A stretch of 64,000 nt of DNA, taken from contig OX438742.1 in assembly GCA_949316235.1 (NCBI GenBank), positions 37,144,853 to 37,208,852 on the forward strand, in the 5' to 3' direction. This document shows positions 11,400 through 22,959 of the stretch, in pieces. The translations under genes were made by a program, and so were the position numbers. Numbering within the stretch: the first letter of the stretch is position 1; every line of letters begins with the position of its first letter. The notes below the pieces were generated by a model. The model was not told the origin of the DNA and searched no databases. It was given only the letters and a program-made list of their open reading frames with translations. Source of the DNA: Oegoconia quadripuncta. Taxonomy: Eukaryota > Arthropoda > Insecta > Lepidoptera > Autostichidae.

Positions 11400-11818
11400 G
11401 CATTTCCGTCAAAATCATCAATAGCCACTGTTGGGCCACAGCCTCCTCTTACTGGGAGAGGGTATGGGCCACAATCCTAATCACGGGTCCAGTACAGATT
11501 GGAGGATTTGTGTTAGACTAATGGCCACCTGACAGTGTTCTTAGCCGCTCGTGTAGGCCACCGACTTGGCTTAACGTCAACCTTCAGTTGACAACCGGAA
11601 CCAACAATTTAACGTGCCCTCAGAAACAGTCATATTAAAATGCCAATAGTGATCACCCAAGAAAATGCTAATCGAAAACGAATAGCGAATGCGACTGCGC
11701 CACGTAATATCGATGCTGGAAAATCTACTGGCCACCCAAGAAAATGCTTAACGTCGCTAATCGAAAACGAATAGCGAATGCAACTGCGCTACGAATTATC
11801 GATGCGGTGAAATGTACG
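11400..11818 (-). mobile_element. 5S-rRNA-like SINE with duplicated head
   Basis: From the minus strand: a head at 11818-11731 (GTAGCGCAGTTGCATTCGC, CGTTTTCGATTAGCGACGTT, AAGCATTTTCTTGGGTGGCC), then a second, similar head at 11726-11648, then the family body. The body includes GTTGACGTTAAGCCAAGTCG, GTGGCCATTAGTC and GGCCCATACCCTCTCCCAGT. The TTAGCGA-GTTAAGCA...TTGGGTGG series corresponds to the GAAGTTAAGC...TTGGATGGGTGACC control region of 5S rRNA. The doubled head is unusual. The second head has lost TAACGTCG. Confidence 0.65.
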
Positions 11819-12410
11819 ATTGACATGATTTGATTACATATGTATGAGTTATGCAACATTGTGTAGGGTTATACCGCGACCATAATATGTATTGCGCCGT
11901 GATTCATATTTTGATGTTGTGGCAACCACTGCAATCACAGGTGCAGAATGTAAATACTGAGGATATTTAATTAAGACCGGCAACCATTAGGACCTGTACA
12001 GAAACGATTGTAATGCCAAAAACATTTGTGATTGTAACATATTTTTATTGTTGTGTTTTTAATCGGACTTCAATAAGGTTTAATATACAATAAAGAGGGT
12101 ATTTATTAGGTAGAGGTATATATTTCGTTTATCAAATCTGACAAGAGCAGACAAGTCGGTCTGACCTCTGCGTTTCCGTTAAATTAATATTATCAATTAA
12201 TTGCACACAAGATTAAAATGAGTTCCACATTAAAAATACTTATGTCACATATTATTCTACAAGGAGTAGCAACAAAAAATCCAAAATCGAAAGTTTTAAA
12301 AATAAACCGTTGCTGCATCTTCCGGCTTCACCGGCAGACCCTGAATATCACCTACGATCAGACACTTGTCAAGACAAATCAAAAGAGCTCAAACTCGCTG
12401 GGGTTGCATT
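11819..12410. other. no gene recognised
   Basis: Mixed AT-rich DNA. A 100-codon plus frame (12218-12520) runs into a SINE-A tail and is not believed to be a gene. Confidence 0.4.
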
Positions 12411-12468
12411 GTTTTTTTTTATTTATGCAATACGGGTTAGCACTTGACCTCAATCTCGGAGCACATCC
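12411..12468 (-). mobile_element. SINE-A, 3' tail fragment
   Basis: A T-run (the A tail on the minus strand) is followed by ATGCAATACGGGTTAGCACT and TGACCTCAATC, the family's last 40 bases. The rest of the SINE is missing or too diverged to see. Confidence 0.6.
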
Positions 12469-12814
12469 AGGGGGCGGATCTGAGTCCGAATTGTTTGACT
12501 GTTTTCTCCACTTCTGTTGAGTAGTTGAATCCACTGCCCGGAATAGACTGGGATGGAAAATAGTTTTACTAAATTTTATTCCTTGATTAAAATCCAGCAG
12601 CCAGGACAGATGTTGCTAACCATATCAATCACTGCGGTCCTGGCGAGAAACGAAACAAATGCACTGTATTATTTAACTAACGGGTACCCTCCAGCCTGCT
12701 GGTTTGAAGAGACTGCTATCAACAGACCTCGACTCTTATATTGCCAAATTTTTGCTTATCGCGAAAATTACGTTCAACGTCACGTTTTATCAAGAATAAG
12801 CGTGTATGTACGTA

Positions 12815-13000
12815 CAATTTCGTATTCGTGTTATTACCCATTGAGGAGATCCCTCTAAGGGACACAATCTTGGCTGCAGTATCAGACCATCCCGAAAATC
12901 AAGTTTAACGATCAAAACTAATCGTATCTGCAAAATTTCGTATCCGTGCTATTGCCCATTGAGATCCCTCTTGGGGAGACAATCCTGGTTGCAGCATCAG
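12815..13000. repeat. tandem duplication, period about 117 bp
   Basis: CAATTTCGTATTCGTGTTAT...ATTACCCATTGAG...CAATCTTGGCTGCAGTATCAG (12815-12885) recurs as AATTTCGTATCCGTGCTATT...GCCCATTGAG...CAATCCTGGTTGCAGCATCAG (12932-13000). The two units are about 85% alike. Divergence suggests an old local duplication or two copies of one dispersed repeat in tandem. No coding function is evident. Confidence 0.6.
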
Positions 13001-15708
13001 TTCCTGTATATCATTTAAATGTATTGTCATCAGAACCGAACGACTATGTAAAATTTTAGTTCCTGGTTAACAGCAAATGTTTCTTGACTTGCAAAAAGGA
13101 GATAGTTGCATTCGAAGCAAGTTAAATATATAAAAGCTTGTAACTATAATTTTTTCAAGTATGTATCACTATACACTCACACACGTATCAAGCATGTGTC
13201 ACGCACGAATGACACGTCATTCGTAATTTTATGCAAATTAAAAGGAAAAAAATAGTTTAATTTATATAACTATATAGCAAAAAAAAAATATTATTTAGGT
13301 TACAATGACATAAAACAAATAATTCGTGAATTGATTTCTCATCTGATTGATATATTATACTATTCCCAGGAAATAATAACTACTCACAAATACAAATTAA
13401 TGCTTGAGTTTGAGTTGCCCGTAAGCCCTCAACTCAGCACTATCAAAAATACCATAAACGACTAAACCGATTTTGTCTTTCCATAAAATCTAACATCTAG
13501 TCATATTTTCAAGAGAACGAAACTATATCGCGTTTTAAAAATGTACAGCGACATCTAGTTATTGATTGTGGCAACTTTATCTACTGCTACTGATCAGAGT
13601 GGAGAAGCGCGGCGGCGGCGCAACAATAGCTTTGGATGCTTTTCATTCGATTTTAAACCTTGGACCACTCATAATTAGAATACCAACATTACATTTGAAC
13701 TCGCTTTACTTGAATTTAACCCAAACTGGGTGACGTTTTTGTACTTAAATATTCAAAAAAGGAAGGGCAAGCGTTTTGGGCCCTGAAGATTCCGTAGTTT
13801 ATAAAATCACCAAATTCAAATTTTTCAAGACCGTTTTTGTCGGGAACGGCTTTAGATACCAAGTTAAAATTAATATCGAATATTAAGTTTAACGGCCCCC
13901 TACTGTTGGAAAATCTTCTAATTTCTAGAGTAAATCAATAAAAGGATACGGGGTTTCTTAACGTGGCTGCAAACTAAAAGTCCCTCTCACTGCTAGATCA
14001 TTAAAACCTATACAATCTTGAAGTTTGGCACGAAGAGATTGTCTTGAGGCTCAAGTGAAAGGTACAAAATACGACATTCGTCAATTTTGTGGCTCCCGTA
14101 TAATATAATATAACCATTTCCACTAACATTTTAAAGTGACAAACTTAAATATGTAGTTAATTCCATGCATGATCTATGAAATTAACCGCAAATATAAGTG
14201 TGTTATCTTATAGTTCCACTTCCACACGATATATGAAATTAATGATAGTTAATGATTTGATAGATCCTCTACTGATCGACCGGACAAACTTAAGTATGCA
14301 TTTAATTACTTAGATGATGTAATGATAATTAACTGGAAATAATGTTTGTCTCGTAATAATTCCGTTTACTCCGTTTCCTACTATTGAAGTAGGAAGCTAA
14401 GGTTGCATGGAATAGATCTCTTAAATACACTATCTAACTAGGCTCGGAAATAGGTTTAGGAATTAAAACAAATCCTGCGCACGCGTGTGGCGTAGTTTCG
14501 TTGTTCGTTCTGGATTAGAGGTATTAAGCAGTGTCTGGCGCAATGAGTTCTTGGAATTTAATACGAGTATATCCATGTCACGAGGGCACATTAAATATTC
14601 GGTTCCACTGTTTTCAATGTAATGCGTTGTTGAAAACAACCAGAAGGACTATTTAGCATGTTAGTGTACATGCTATAAGGGCAGTTAAAAATCTTAACTG
14701 TTGGGTTGCGCTTGTGTGGTCAATTATATAACATATCCTCTGCCAGTGTGAGAAGGATGTGCCCCAACAATGAGCACGTGTAAGGTTAATGTAAAACTGA
14801 TGTAATATCGAGGATGGTGTCGAACTTGTGATGTCTTTGATAACATTAATATTGACAGGGATGAGGGACTCCAAAGTCGATGATTTTTTCTTTGACATTC
14901 AGCAAAGCCATTTCCAATTGGCTACGATAGTTGCAGGGAGAGAAATCTGTGAATTTTTTACAGATTTAAGTCAGCCTCTACCTGACCAGAACTCACCACT
15001 CACTCACCGAATATCACCATGTTTAGATTGAGCTGTGGTTTGATTTCCGTATATTTACAAATACCTCTTTAGAAGTAACCGCCAGTCTCAAATATTTCCA
15101 CATACAAATTACGGACGTAAAGACAATGAAATATTATAATTGAAATGGATTCTCAGAAAACTTGCTCTTGAATCATTCAAAATGGCTACAGGGGAAACGG
15201 CTGAAACTTGCTAAAGGTTAAACAAATAAACGTTGGTGCCTCTTGAGATTCCACTAAAGCAGAGTTTCAATAAGCACATAATTTAATACGAACTCATATA
15301 CGTTGTACAGTTATTCGAAAATTTAACTTATTGTATGCAGTCAACAGTTAAACCACCTAGCAATGTATATAAAAATATTTAGTTTAATTCGCTTTAGACC
15401 GAAAGTCAGTAGGCGGAACATTAAGGGCAGTACTTAAATCCTGTCTAAAATTGGCCGGGGCCGTAAATTTCGGTTAATGTCTGTCGAAACGATCCGACAC
15501 AATAGAAGTGAAAGGCCGTCGCGGAAGCAGACAGCTTTTTCTCTGCTTAATGTCCAGAAAACCGAAACATTACAGCAAAAAGTTTCTTAATCTGTTATGT
15601 GGTAGGATATGAAAAGGAATAACACGTAATTATGCATGTTGTCCTGGAAGAAGGGATATGAGTCATATAACCTATCAACAGCCTTGGAGTCAGACTATGA
15701 GGATGATA
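13001..15708. other. no gene recognised
   Basis: A long AT-rich stretch apart from the family G piece at 13760. Opposed overlapping frames at 14653-14898 (minus) and 14828-15031 (plus) have no recognisable motif. A small GCGGCGGCGGCGC run is at 13608-13621. Confidence 0.4.
13760..13870 (+). repeat. family G dispersed repeat fragment
   Basis: GGAAGGGCAAGCGTTTTGGG, CCCTGAAGATTCCGTAG matches in order the start of the fuller copy at 45755 (GGGCAAGCGCGTATCGGGCC, then GGGTTCCGTAC). The 'gggccaagtgcg...gggttccgta' start is very common in lepidopteran DNA. The copy is diverged. Confidence 0.4.
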
Positions 15709-15813
15709 GGGAATGAAATTCTAATCCGTACCACAAAGATTAAAAATATTCGTCACGCAGGATCGCTTGCAGTGTTTAAACTGCGTCTAAAGGAATATTA
15801 TTTATCTCTTTAA
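15709..15813 (+). pseudogene. LINE reverse transcriptase C-terminus, short remnant
   Basis: An in-frame tail of 34 codons ends at TAA (15811-15813). It contains KNIRHAGSLAVF then KLRLKEYYLSL. The pattern (hydrophobic-F-K-x-x-L-K/R...stop) is the usual end of insect non-LTR ORF2 proteins. An AATTGTATGT-rich 3' UTR follows and runs straight into the tail of a second LINE family at 15902. All catalytic parts are missing. Confidence 0.55.
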
Positions 15814-15901
15814 TGAATTGTATGTACTGTTATATATATTTGTGGGTATTTTATTATTGTACTTATTTATATGGTTTGTTTATTTTTGTAAGTTAGTTTA
15901 G

Positions 15902-16022
15902 TTTAAGGCCGGCAAAGCATCTGTGACCCTTTTGGTGTTGCGGGTGTCCATGGGCGGCGGTGATTGCTTTCCATCAGGTGACCCGCATGCTCGTTTGCCG
16001 CCCTCTCATATAAAAAAAAAAA
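15902..16022 (+). mobile_element. 5'-truncated LINE tail with poly(A)
   Basis: The piece begins at GGCCGGCAAAGCATCTGTGA, continues CCCTTTTGGTGTTGCGGGTG and TCCATGGGCGGCGGTGA (a stop in the family frame), and ends CCCTCTCATATAAAAAAAAAA. It is nearly identical to the 3' end of the copy at 29614-29902, so both belong to one young family. It is truncated to about 120 bp and inserted in the 3' UTR of the unrelated LINE remnant at 15709. Confidence 0.75.
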
Positions 16023-16194
16023 AGTAAGTGTGTATCTTTGTATGTATCCTACTATACCTATGTATTTTCCATATATCGTCTATGTACCTGCTGATATTTA
16101 AAGTTATACACCTTTTACTTTGCACTATCCAACTACTTATTAAAAAGCTTCTTTAACTGAGACCTCGATAAGACCGCCTTTGTACACTTCATCA

Positions 16195-16262
16195 TCTATG
16201 TTAAATGTTCTTTGAATTTTATTTTTATGTGCAATAAAGAATTTAATAATAATAATAAAGAT
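16195..16262 (+). repeat. probable LINE 3' end with (AAT)n tail
   Basis: ATTTTTATGTGCAATAAAGA then ATTTAATAATAATAATAAAG: a polyadenylation-like AATAAA followed by an AAT repeat, typical of some non-LTR 3' ends. No body could be assigned. The open frame on the opposite strand (16140-16478) overlaps it and is therefore doubtful. Confidence 0.4.
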
Positions 16263-16573
16263 TATTCCCGATACTGTATGTTTTGATCCTAATGCATCCT
16301 CCTCACACATGTACGAGTATAAAGAATGTATAAGGGATTCATCAATTGCAAACAACTGAGACCATCTACCGAACGTACTCGTATTCCCATTTTTGGTATC
16401 AATAACGTTCATTAAAATTCCATATCGATTGTCGCGAATACCTGAAGTGCATAAGATGAGAATGCAATTTGCTTGCATTGCAGATGCCTTGAACTCACGG
16501 TAGGTATATAATATTGTAGACTAGCTTTTATAAAACTATATAAAAAAGTATATATAAAATTTTAAATAACCTT

Positions 16574-16852
16574 GTGGATGCTCCCTCGTTTCTCCATAAC
16601 ATTTTTCTAAGAGTTCCTCACAGACGTGAACGACAATGTCGTCGTAAAAGTTTTTTCCACATACCGCGTAGTAGAACTTGCTATGCAAGTAACATGTTTA
16701 TTGGGCCTACATGTAGGTTATTCAATAAAAATTATAAACTCTCCGGTATAGATGTATTTCATTGTTCCATTAATATGTTAAAAAATGTCTTTAGAAATCA
16801 GAACAGACAACATTGTGGTCATATCGAATCCAATCCAATCCAAATTTAGCTA
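16574..16852 (+). pseudogene. probable LINE reverse transcriptase C-terminal tail
   Basis: A 91-codon frame carries RRKSFFHIPRSRTCYASN, then MFIGPTCRLFNKNYK, then GIDVFHCSINMLKNVFR before its stop. The 'FHIPxxRTxYxxNxxIxRxxRLxN...DIFxxSxxxxK' pattern is, as I remember it, common to the tails of non-LTR polyproteins in Lepidoptera. No polymerase domain is attached. It could be mistaken for a short host ORF. I base the call on this motif order only. Confidence 0.5.
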
Positions 16853-17584
16853 AACTTTGTGTGTATTATCGGTTAACTTAAGTTAAGTATAGGCAGCGTT
16901 AATTTTTAAAAATAACCGCTTTATAAAAGTTTCAGCTAATCTAAGAAATGATTATGAGAAGCACATGAAAAGAGCTCTGTTAAAATTTTTTTATTATGTG
17001 ATTTAGCACAGAAATTAAAAAATATTTCATGTGAAACCTAGAAATAATATTCCATTTTCCAAATAAAAAACAAATTTGCATATAGCTTTGAAAATCGCAG
17101 GAATTGGTACATATGATTAACGAAGAAAAAAAAACTCCAATTTCATAGGTAAATACCCAATATATTCTTTTTCTTTTTGCGAGTGTGATGTATATAATGA
17201 TCAACAATAATAGTACTTTTTCAAATAAGCTTACACTTTATGGGATTCGAACGTTTTTGGCGTTCGGGTCTCAAAAGCCGGTATTCAATATCACATTTTC
17301 TTTTCCCCTGCAGTGCAGCAATATAGGTAAGGCATTTTGTTTGGAAATGCTTAGTTATGTAATTAATTTGTGAAACTATAAGTCCATAAGTGACCAAGTA
17401 TTGTACCCAAAACATTTCTAAGACTGTTTGTTTGTTCTACAAATAAATAAAATAAATAATATTAGAGATAAATAGCTCAACTTTCTGGACAAGTATCTCT
17501 TGGTGCGTTTATATAGGTCGTAATTTATATTTAGGTAATGTACTATGGATAATATGGAATGGAAATCAAGATCGTTGTCTATAA
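16853..17584. other. no gene recognised
   Basis: AT-rich, with several mutually overlapping short frames (16980-17207 minus, 17185-17373 plus, 17221-17415 minus). None has a recognisable motif, and mutual overlap argues that most are chance. Confidence 0.4.
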
Positions 17585-17680
17585 TTATGTTTATACAGAT
17601 CCTAGACACCCACCAAATTTCATCCGAATCCATCCAGCCGTTTAGGCGTGAAGAGCAGAGAGGCACAAACTTTCGCGTTT
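17585..17680 (+). repeat. family F dispersed repeat, 3' half
   Basis: CACCAAATTTCATCCGAATC, CATCCAGCCGTTTAGGCGTG, then CACAAACTTTCGCGTTTAGA. This is the 3' half of the abundant unit seen best at 22746, 27821 and 31516. Confidence 0.6.
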
Positions 17681-17770
17681 AGAAATCCATGACTCCGCAA
17701 TAAATATTTTTATTTATTTATAGGTTTAGAAGACAGGATCCCCTGCCCACTACACCAATCGGTCGTCTTC
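17681..17770 (-). mobile_element. SINE-C fragment
   Basis: The minus strand begins GACGACCGATTGGTGTAGTG (the head start, shared with 9852), but the B box is lost. It ends with ATTTATTTA repeats and GGAGTCATGGATTT, as in the copy at 9625-9852. It is an internally deleted relic. Confidence 0.5.
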
Positions 17771-19579
17771 ATTTCCGTTTATCCTTTATCTTTTGCATTT
17801 ATTTCGAAATAAGTAGAATAGTCCCTATTGACGACATGGACGAAATGATCTTACAGTCAAACTGGATAGAATTCAAAATATCTTATTTTACTATGAAAAA
17901 TAACATTAATAAACTTTCACTCACAATGTTAGAGACGAATGCACTAGAAATTCCATTGTTGCTTATTTTAATACCTCAAGTGATTGGACAAAACAAAGAA
18001 AAAAATACAATAATTGTAGGTACTGAATGTCGTTGAGTGGTTCATGTCTATGCTTTAATTTTATAATAAATAGTCTTTTGTATTCTGTTTTATTCTGTTT
18101 TATTGTAGTTGAATTCTACAACGTTATTGCATATTCATCAGAGGGAAAATACATTTTACAAAAAGTTAGTACAGACGACGATTGGATATCTTTTTTATTT
18201 CATGTTAGTTTTATTTAGAAACAGACGGTCTATTACATTTATTTATTACTTAAATATAGTTTATACAGACCTATAGTTTCCTTACAACAATGGTGTTAAA
18301 CATTTGAAACAATACGTATAGTTACAATATTGGTGAACCGTGACATAAGTTGGTTACGAGTATCACTTTTAGTGATAAGGCCACCCAATTGTGTTTTGTT
18401 ATCATCTAAATTTATTGTAAATATTTTGTACATTAAATCGTAGTAAAATATATATATATATATATATATAGGTAGGTACCTATATTCTTTTATTTACCAA
18501 ATTATAAAGAATTCTTTATTATGTATAAAATGAAGTATTGAATACATCAATATTCAATAGATTTACTTGCTTACTTGATACAATTTAATTTCATGTAAGT
18601 TTGCTTTCATGAACGTTCAAATTTCAGAGCTGTGTGAGTGTGTGTGTGATTTTATATTGACAGGCGCAACATACAATGCTGGTTAAACAATGAAATTTTT
18701 TTGGTACAACTGGGTGTTAGATTTATAACACACCTCGGTATATATATGTATAAACTGGTTCCGTACATCGACTTTGTAGTTATATATACGTCTAGTTAAT
18801 GAAGTATATAATGTGGTCATGTCCAGGGGGGTTCCGTAGACAAAGGTCTTACGCATTGTGAATCTTAGTCGAAGAATATGACCAACGCAAGAGTGAACGA
18901 TTTTATTTGAACTATTTAAATAGACAAATCTGCATCCTGCGTCTCGTCACATTTTCGGGTAGAAGTACTGGTTAGAGATATGACGCGAAAGAAGAAAACT
19001 CTGAAAGAAAATCGTAAACACCTCGGCGCTGTTCTCGACTCAGATGCGTGTTGAATGTTCAAACGGTCCAACGCCTTCCGATAGTCGGATTTGACTATCG
19101 GATTCTACTTGATGCAAAACGTCCCAAACTTAAGCACACAATTTAGTATCCCTTATATCGCGAGTAGAATGGTAACTATTGCAATGGATGAGTGAAGTCA
19201 CAGAAATATACTTGTTGTGAAACACACTAACCTGGCCACTCTACATATTTCCAGGCAATCATGAAATTAATAACGACAGATCGTATGGTTGATATTTTGA
19301 CACATTAGACCAAAATGACAAAACTAGTCTGCAATGGAATTTTGCAATCCCCTTTGACAGACAGGTGTCAACATCACGTACAAATCAGTTTGCACAGTTC
19401 AATCGAACGAATTTGCATCCCGCGTTCTTTCACATAGTCGCATATTTGGTCAGATCAAAAATAATAGTACTGGACAATAAGCTAATCAAGTCGTGCTGAA
19501 ATCCAAATAAGTAGATGAATCCCAATATCATTAATAAAGATATCGACACCACCTAATGAAAATTTTTCGTTAATTTTCC
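17771..19579. other. no gene recognised; scattered repeat-like words
   Basis: Two short plus frames (17836-18036 and 18027-18218) have no motif. The phrases TCTGCATCCTGCGTCTCGTC (18929) and TTTGCATCCCGCGTTCTTTC (19411) suggest two copies of a further, undefined repeat about 480 bases apart. Confidence 0.35.
18449..18470. repeat. (TA)n microsatellite
   Basis: About 11 uninterrupted TA units followed by GGTAGGTACC. Confidence 0.9.
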
Positions 19580-19710
19580 TTCAGACTTAAGCAATATCAG
19601 TCGCTGTCAGTCCCTAGATGGGTGACTAGTGGCATTTTAATACCGTCCTGTTGTTTTAATTGAAGGCAGTGATTATGCCAAGCCGGTAGCCTACATGGCG
19701 GCTTTTAGAA
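19580..19710 (+). mobile_element. 5S-rRNA-like SINE fragment
   Basis: TTCAGACTTAAGCAATATCA, GTCGCTGTCAGTCCCTAGAT, GGGTGACTAGTGGCATTTT covers the second half of the 5S-like head and the start of the body. The GGCGGCTTTTAG block near 19697 matches the body of the copy at 3441. The head start and the 3' end are missing. Confidence 0.6.
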
Positions 19711-19884
19711 ACTAACTATATGACCTGAATTAACAGAATGATTTTATCTCTATATTTGAAATACATAGATCCGCCGATAAAGTGATACCCCAGGGCTGAG
19801 AAAGATAGGCGGAACAGGAACTGCGAGCTGTGTAGAAATAGTGCAGTAGTGAGCTGCAGCGGCCAGCAAAAGGGGCCTCCACCA

Positions 19885-19977
19885 CTTCCACCTTCGACCT
19901 CATCTTCACTTAACATCAGGTGTGATTTAGGTCAAGTACGAACCCGTCGTGCATAAAATAAAAAAAAAAAAAAAAAA
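19885..19977 (+). mobile_element. SINE-A, 3' part with long poly(A)
   Basis: CTTCCACCTTCGACCTCATC, TTCACTTAACATCAGGTGTG, ATTTAGGTCAAGTACGAACC, CGTCGTGCATAAAAT plus a run of A. It is strongly 5' truncated. The clean 3' half and long A tail suggest a comparatively young insertion. Confidence 0.75.
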
Positions 19978-22745
19978 GGGGCATTGATGGACGAAAGTGT
20001 AAATGTGGGGCCTATTGCAACTAAGCCTTGTTGAGTACTTTTCTCAAATAATGCGCGGAAATTCACGCTAATTAGTACCTATGTTATGTTGAACATTTTA
20101 TTTTTTACACATAAACATATATTTGTGCATTATTTTTTTTTGGCGGCAATAAAGTTTTCGATTACGGCTCATGCCGCCTTAGGTGTTTTAGCTGGCGTGA
20201 AAATATGTTCATCACACTCACTTTCTTCGCCTGAATACATTTTGTCAAATTATCAACACAATTATTAAATTCCTAACAAAATCAATGACGACCAACAATA
20301 ATTTTTCACGCGCCACAATTTTCTTTTTTTTAAAACAGTTCGAAATTTAAATAAAAATTACGTTTAGTTACCTTCATTGGTAGCCATGTTTCGGATTAAA
20401 AAAATAGTTCCATTTTAAATTACGCGGCAGATTTATTCGGGTGCTAAACACGACTGGTACTTTTTTGATTTCTATACTTTGCCGGCCGCTGCTCGCATGT
20501 ATTTGACGAGCACAGCATTTTCGATTTATCTCGAAAAAGGTTGTCAAAATAATGCTCAAATTTTCAAGCACGTTTGAGAAAATGTTTCAATGATCATCAC
20601 AATTACAAGAAAATTTCCATTTATAGCGACACAATGGCGAGAGCGGTGCATCCTGTTGCTGAATAAATTAAACACTAGCATGTTAGAATTGACACTTCCC
20701 TCCCACGCAGCAAATAATTATTCCAGGAATTAGGGCGCGAAGCAAGCTTGTCGATGAACGGCGAGTATAGTTACTAGCTCTAGCCACGACCTAACATCCT
20801 TGAATTTATTAACAGAATACGCTATAATATAAAATTTATTTATATTGTGATATTGTTGTTGACCTAAATAAATGAAAGTATACGCGTACTATAAATTAAA
20901 TTATTGTTTTATTTGCATGACATACAATTCACCAGAGTATATGAGGTACGATAGAGATACTCGAAAGGTATTGAAATTTCTACATTGCGTAATCCACAAT
21001 TAACTGAGCTAAACTCTGAGATTTGGCGGCTGATTCGCGTGATTGTTTTTTTAAATGAAAGAGGTTACCTTCATTTTGGTCCCATTGTATTTTCAGTATA
21101 TGCGGTACATTAGTTTTTTTTTTAATTAGGGTCAATTGCAGATAGCTTGACATATTTAGACGATTGTCTAGTGTTTGCATACTTACTCTCAGGAGACTAT
21201 GCAGTTTCGGTTTGTATGGAAAAAATGTACCTACAGAAGATCGGTGAATAAATTAATATGACAAAGTGACTATCATCAGGTCAAGCTGGTATACCCCAAC
21301 TACCCATCTAAACTGTAGGAACAAGAAGGGTCGCTATCTCACAAAAATGATCACGGAGATTGGTAAGCACACTAAAATACAAAAAATAAACGCCGATTTC
21401 GAAAAATATTTTTTTATATACTAGAAATAATAATAACTACGGCAGTGACCATAGAACATAACTAATTTAGTGATACATTACATAGAAAATAAGTGATAAA
21501 AAAAGTGATACATTACGTATTAACCATAAAAAATAACTAGAATACTTTTTTGCTTTATTTATTTATTTAGGACCACCAACAATTGTTAGATCAGTACATA
21601 GTGCACATACTTTATAATGATTGAAGTCGGTTGTCTCTTTTTTCTTCTGTCTAGTTGATCTGTCTGCCTATTTTTATGCTGTAGTATGCTTTCCATTATA
21701 CTTTTGGGTGTTATTTACTAATTATAGACTCGTATCTAGTGCCTTAAGCATTCCGACTATCTAAAAGGTACTTCAAATAATGGTATTACGACTCTATTTG
21801 ACTCGTTCGTAATTTTATTAGATAGTAAGCGATGGAGAAGGCACAATGAATTGAGATTATTTTAACCACACTTCTATTTATACTATATAATTAAATCGAA
21901 GAACTTTGTAATGGGAAATATTTGACTTAAGCAGATCACACGAATCATAAACAAAAAAATCAATAATAACAAAAATCAAAAGAGATGTGAGTAAAATATA
22001 TTTCAAGTATGTTTCACATGTCTGAAGCCATTATTGCCTCAATATTGGATGGCTATTGAGTTACACAATATGTCCTTTACTTTGTATATACAGGAAAATA
22101 GCATAATAACGTTTGGAAGAGGATGTTTCTATTACAATGGTGGATATAGGAGGCAAATAAATCGTTATTTGCATGAATACACCTAATGTTATATAGCCAT
22201 GATGTCAACTACTACCACAACTACCAACAAAATGTGCCTTAGCATTCAAGAATCTGCGTTCTGATCTGATTACGGGGTAATTGATTGAAAGATTTATGAT
22301 TACAAGGACAACATTTAAGTAGAGCTGGGTTTAAAAGTGAATATTCAGTCCCGTTTAATACTAAATACGCTTTTGGAATTCAAACGGAAAATATTTTTAT
22401 TCTTTTGCAGTTTAACATTAATAATCGATACTCGTTTCGATTACGAAAGTGTTTGATAAACTTTACATCGCTTGTGGTCAAGTGTCCGACTGTACATCAT
22501 AATAATAAGAGTGTACTGTCACAGCACAGCAGCTGGTACTGCGTAGGTACTAGAAGTCAATTATTGTAATTCATACTGCTATCCATTAGACATTTATTCT
22601 CTTATCCTTACTTCTAGAGCGCTTATTAGTTAACGAACGCATATCTATACACGAAATGGTAAATTATTAGCGATCGAACGCAAAACTTGTTACGAAATAC
22701 GACGGCAGGTCTAAGAACTAAATGGTTTTTATTTTTTCAATTACT
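19978..22745. other. no gene recognised
   Basis: The sub-region 20130-20660 has higher G+C and CpG. Minus-strand frames there (20571-20374, and 20240-20169 reading MYSGEESECDEHIF) were considered as gene starts but could not be joined into a coherent gene. The rest (20660-22745) is AT-rich and unassigned. Confidence 0.35.
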
Positions 22746-22959
22746 ATAGTTTTCCGCCCTCGACTTCGCCTGCGTGGAATAACTCAATCGCAGAAAAATT
22801 TCTGCGATTTTAAAACAAATGTTTTAAAATTATATCCTATGTCTTAATCCAGGGTATAATTCACCTATATGCCAAATTTCACCCAAATAAGTTTCATTTC
22901 GCCGTGATTGAGCAACAAACAAACGAAAATCCAAAATTTCGCATTTATAATATTAGTTA
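22746..22959 (+). repeat. family F dispersed repeat
   Basis: Starts ATAGTTTTCCGCCCTCGACT, TCGCCTGCGTGGAATAAC; middle ATCCTATGTCTTAATCCAGG; then CCAAATTTCACCCAAATAAG, TTTCGCCGTGATTGAGCAAC; ends TTTCGCATTTATAATATTAG. It is about 210 bp with no coding capacity. The unit is extremely common in lepidopteran genomes in my experience. Its class (MITE, Helitron-like or other) is not settled by this sequence. Confidence 0.7.

Noticed and set aside
20153..20640. Possible gene start on the minus strand (MATNEG followed by a GTAACT donor-like site, and MYSGEESECDEHIF further on) in a CpG-richer patch.
   Set aside because: Joining the donor near 20371 to the nearest acceptor near 20273 gives an immediate stop, and the second frame stops after 23 codons. 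No continuing exon was found to the left.
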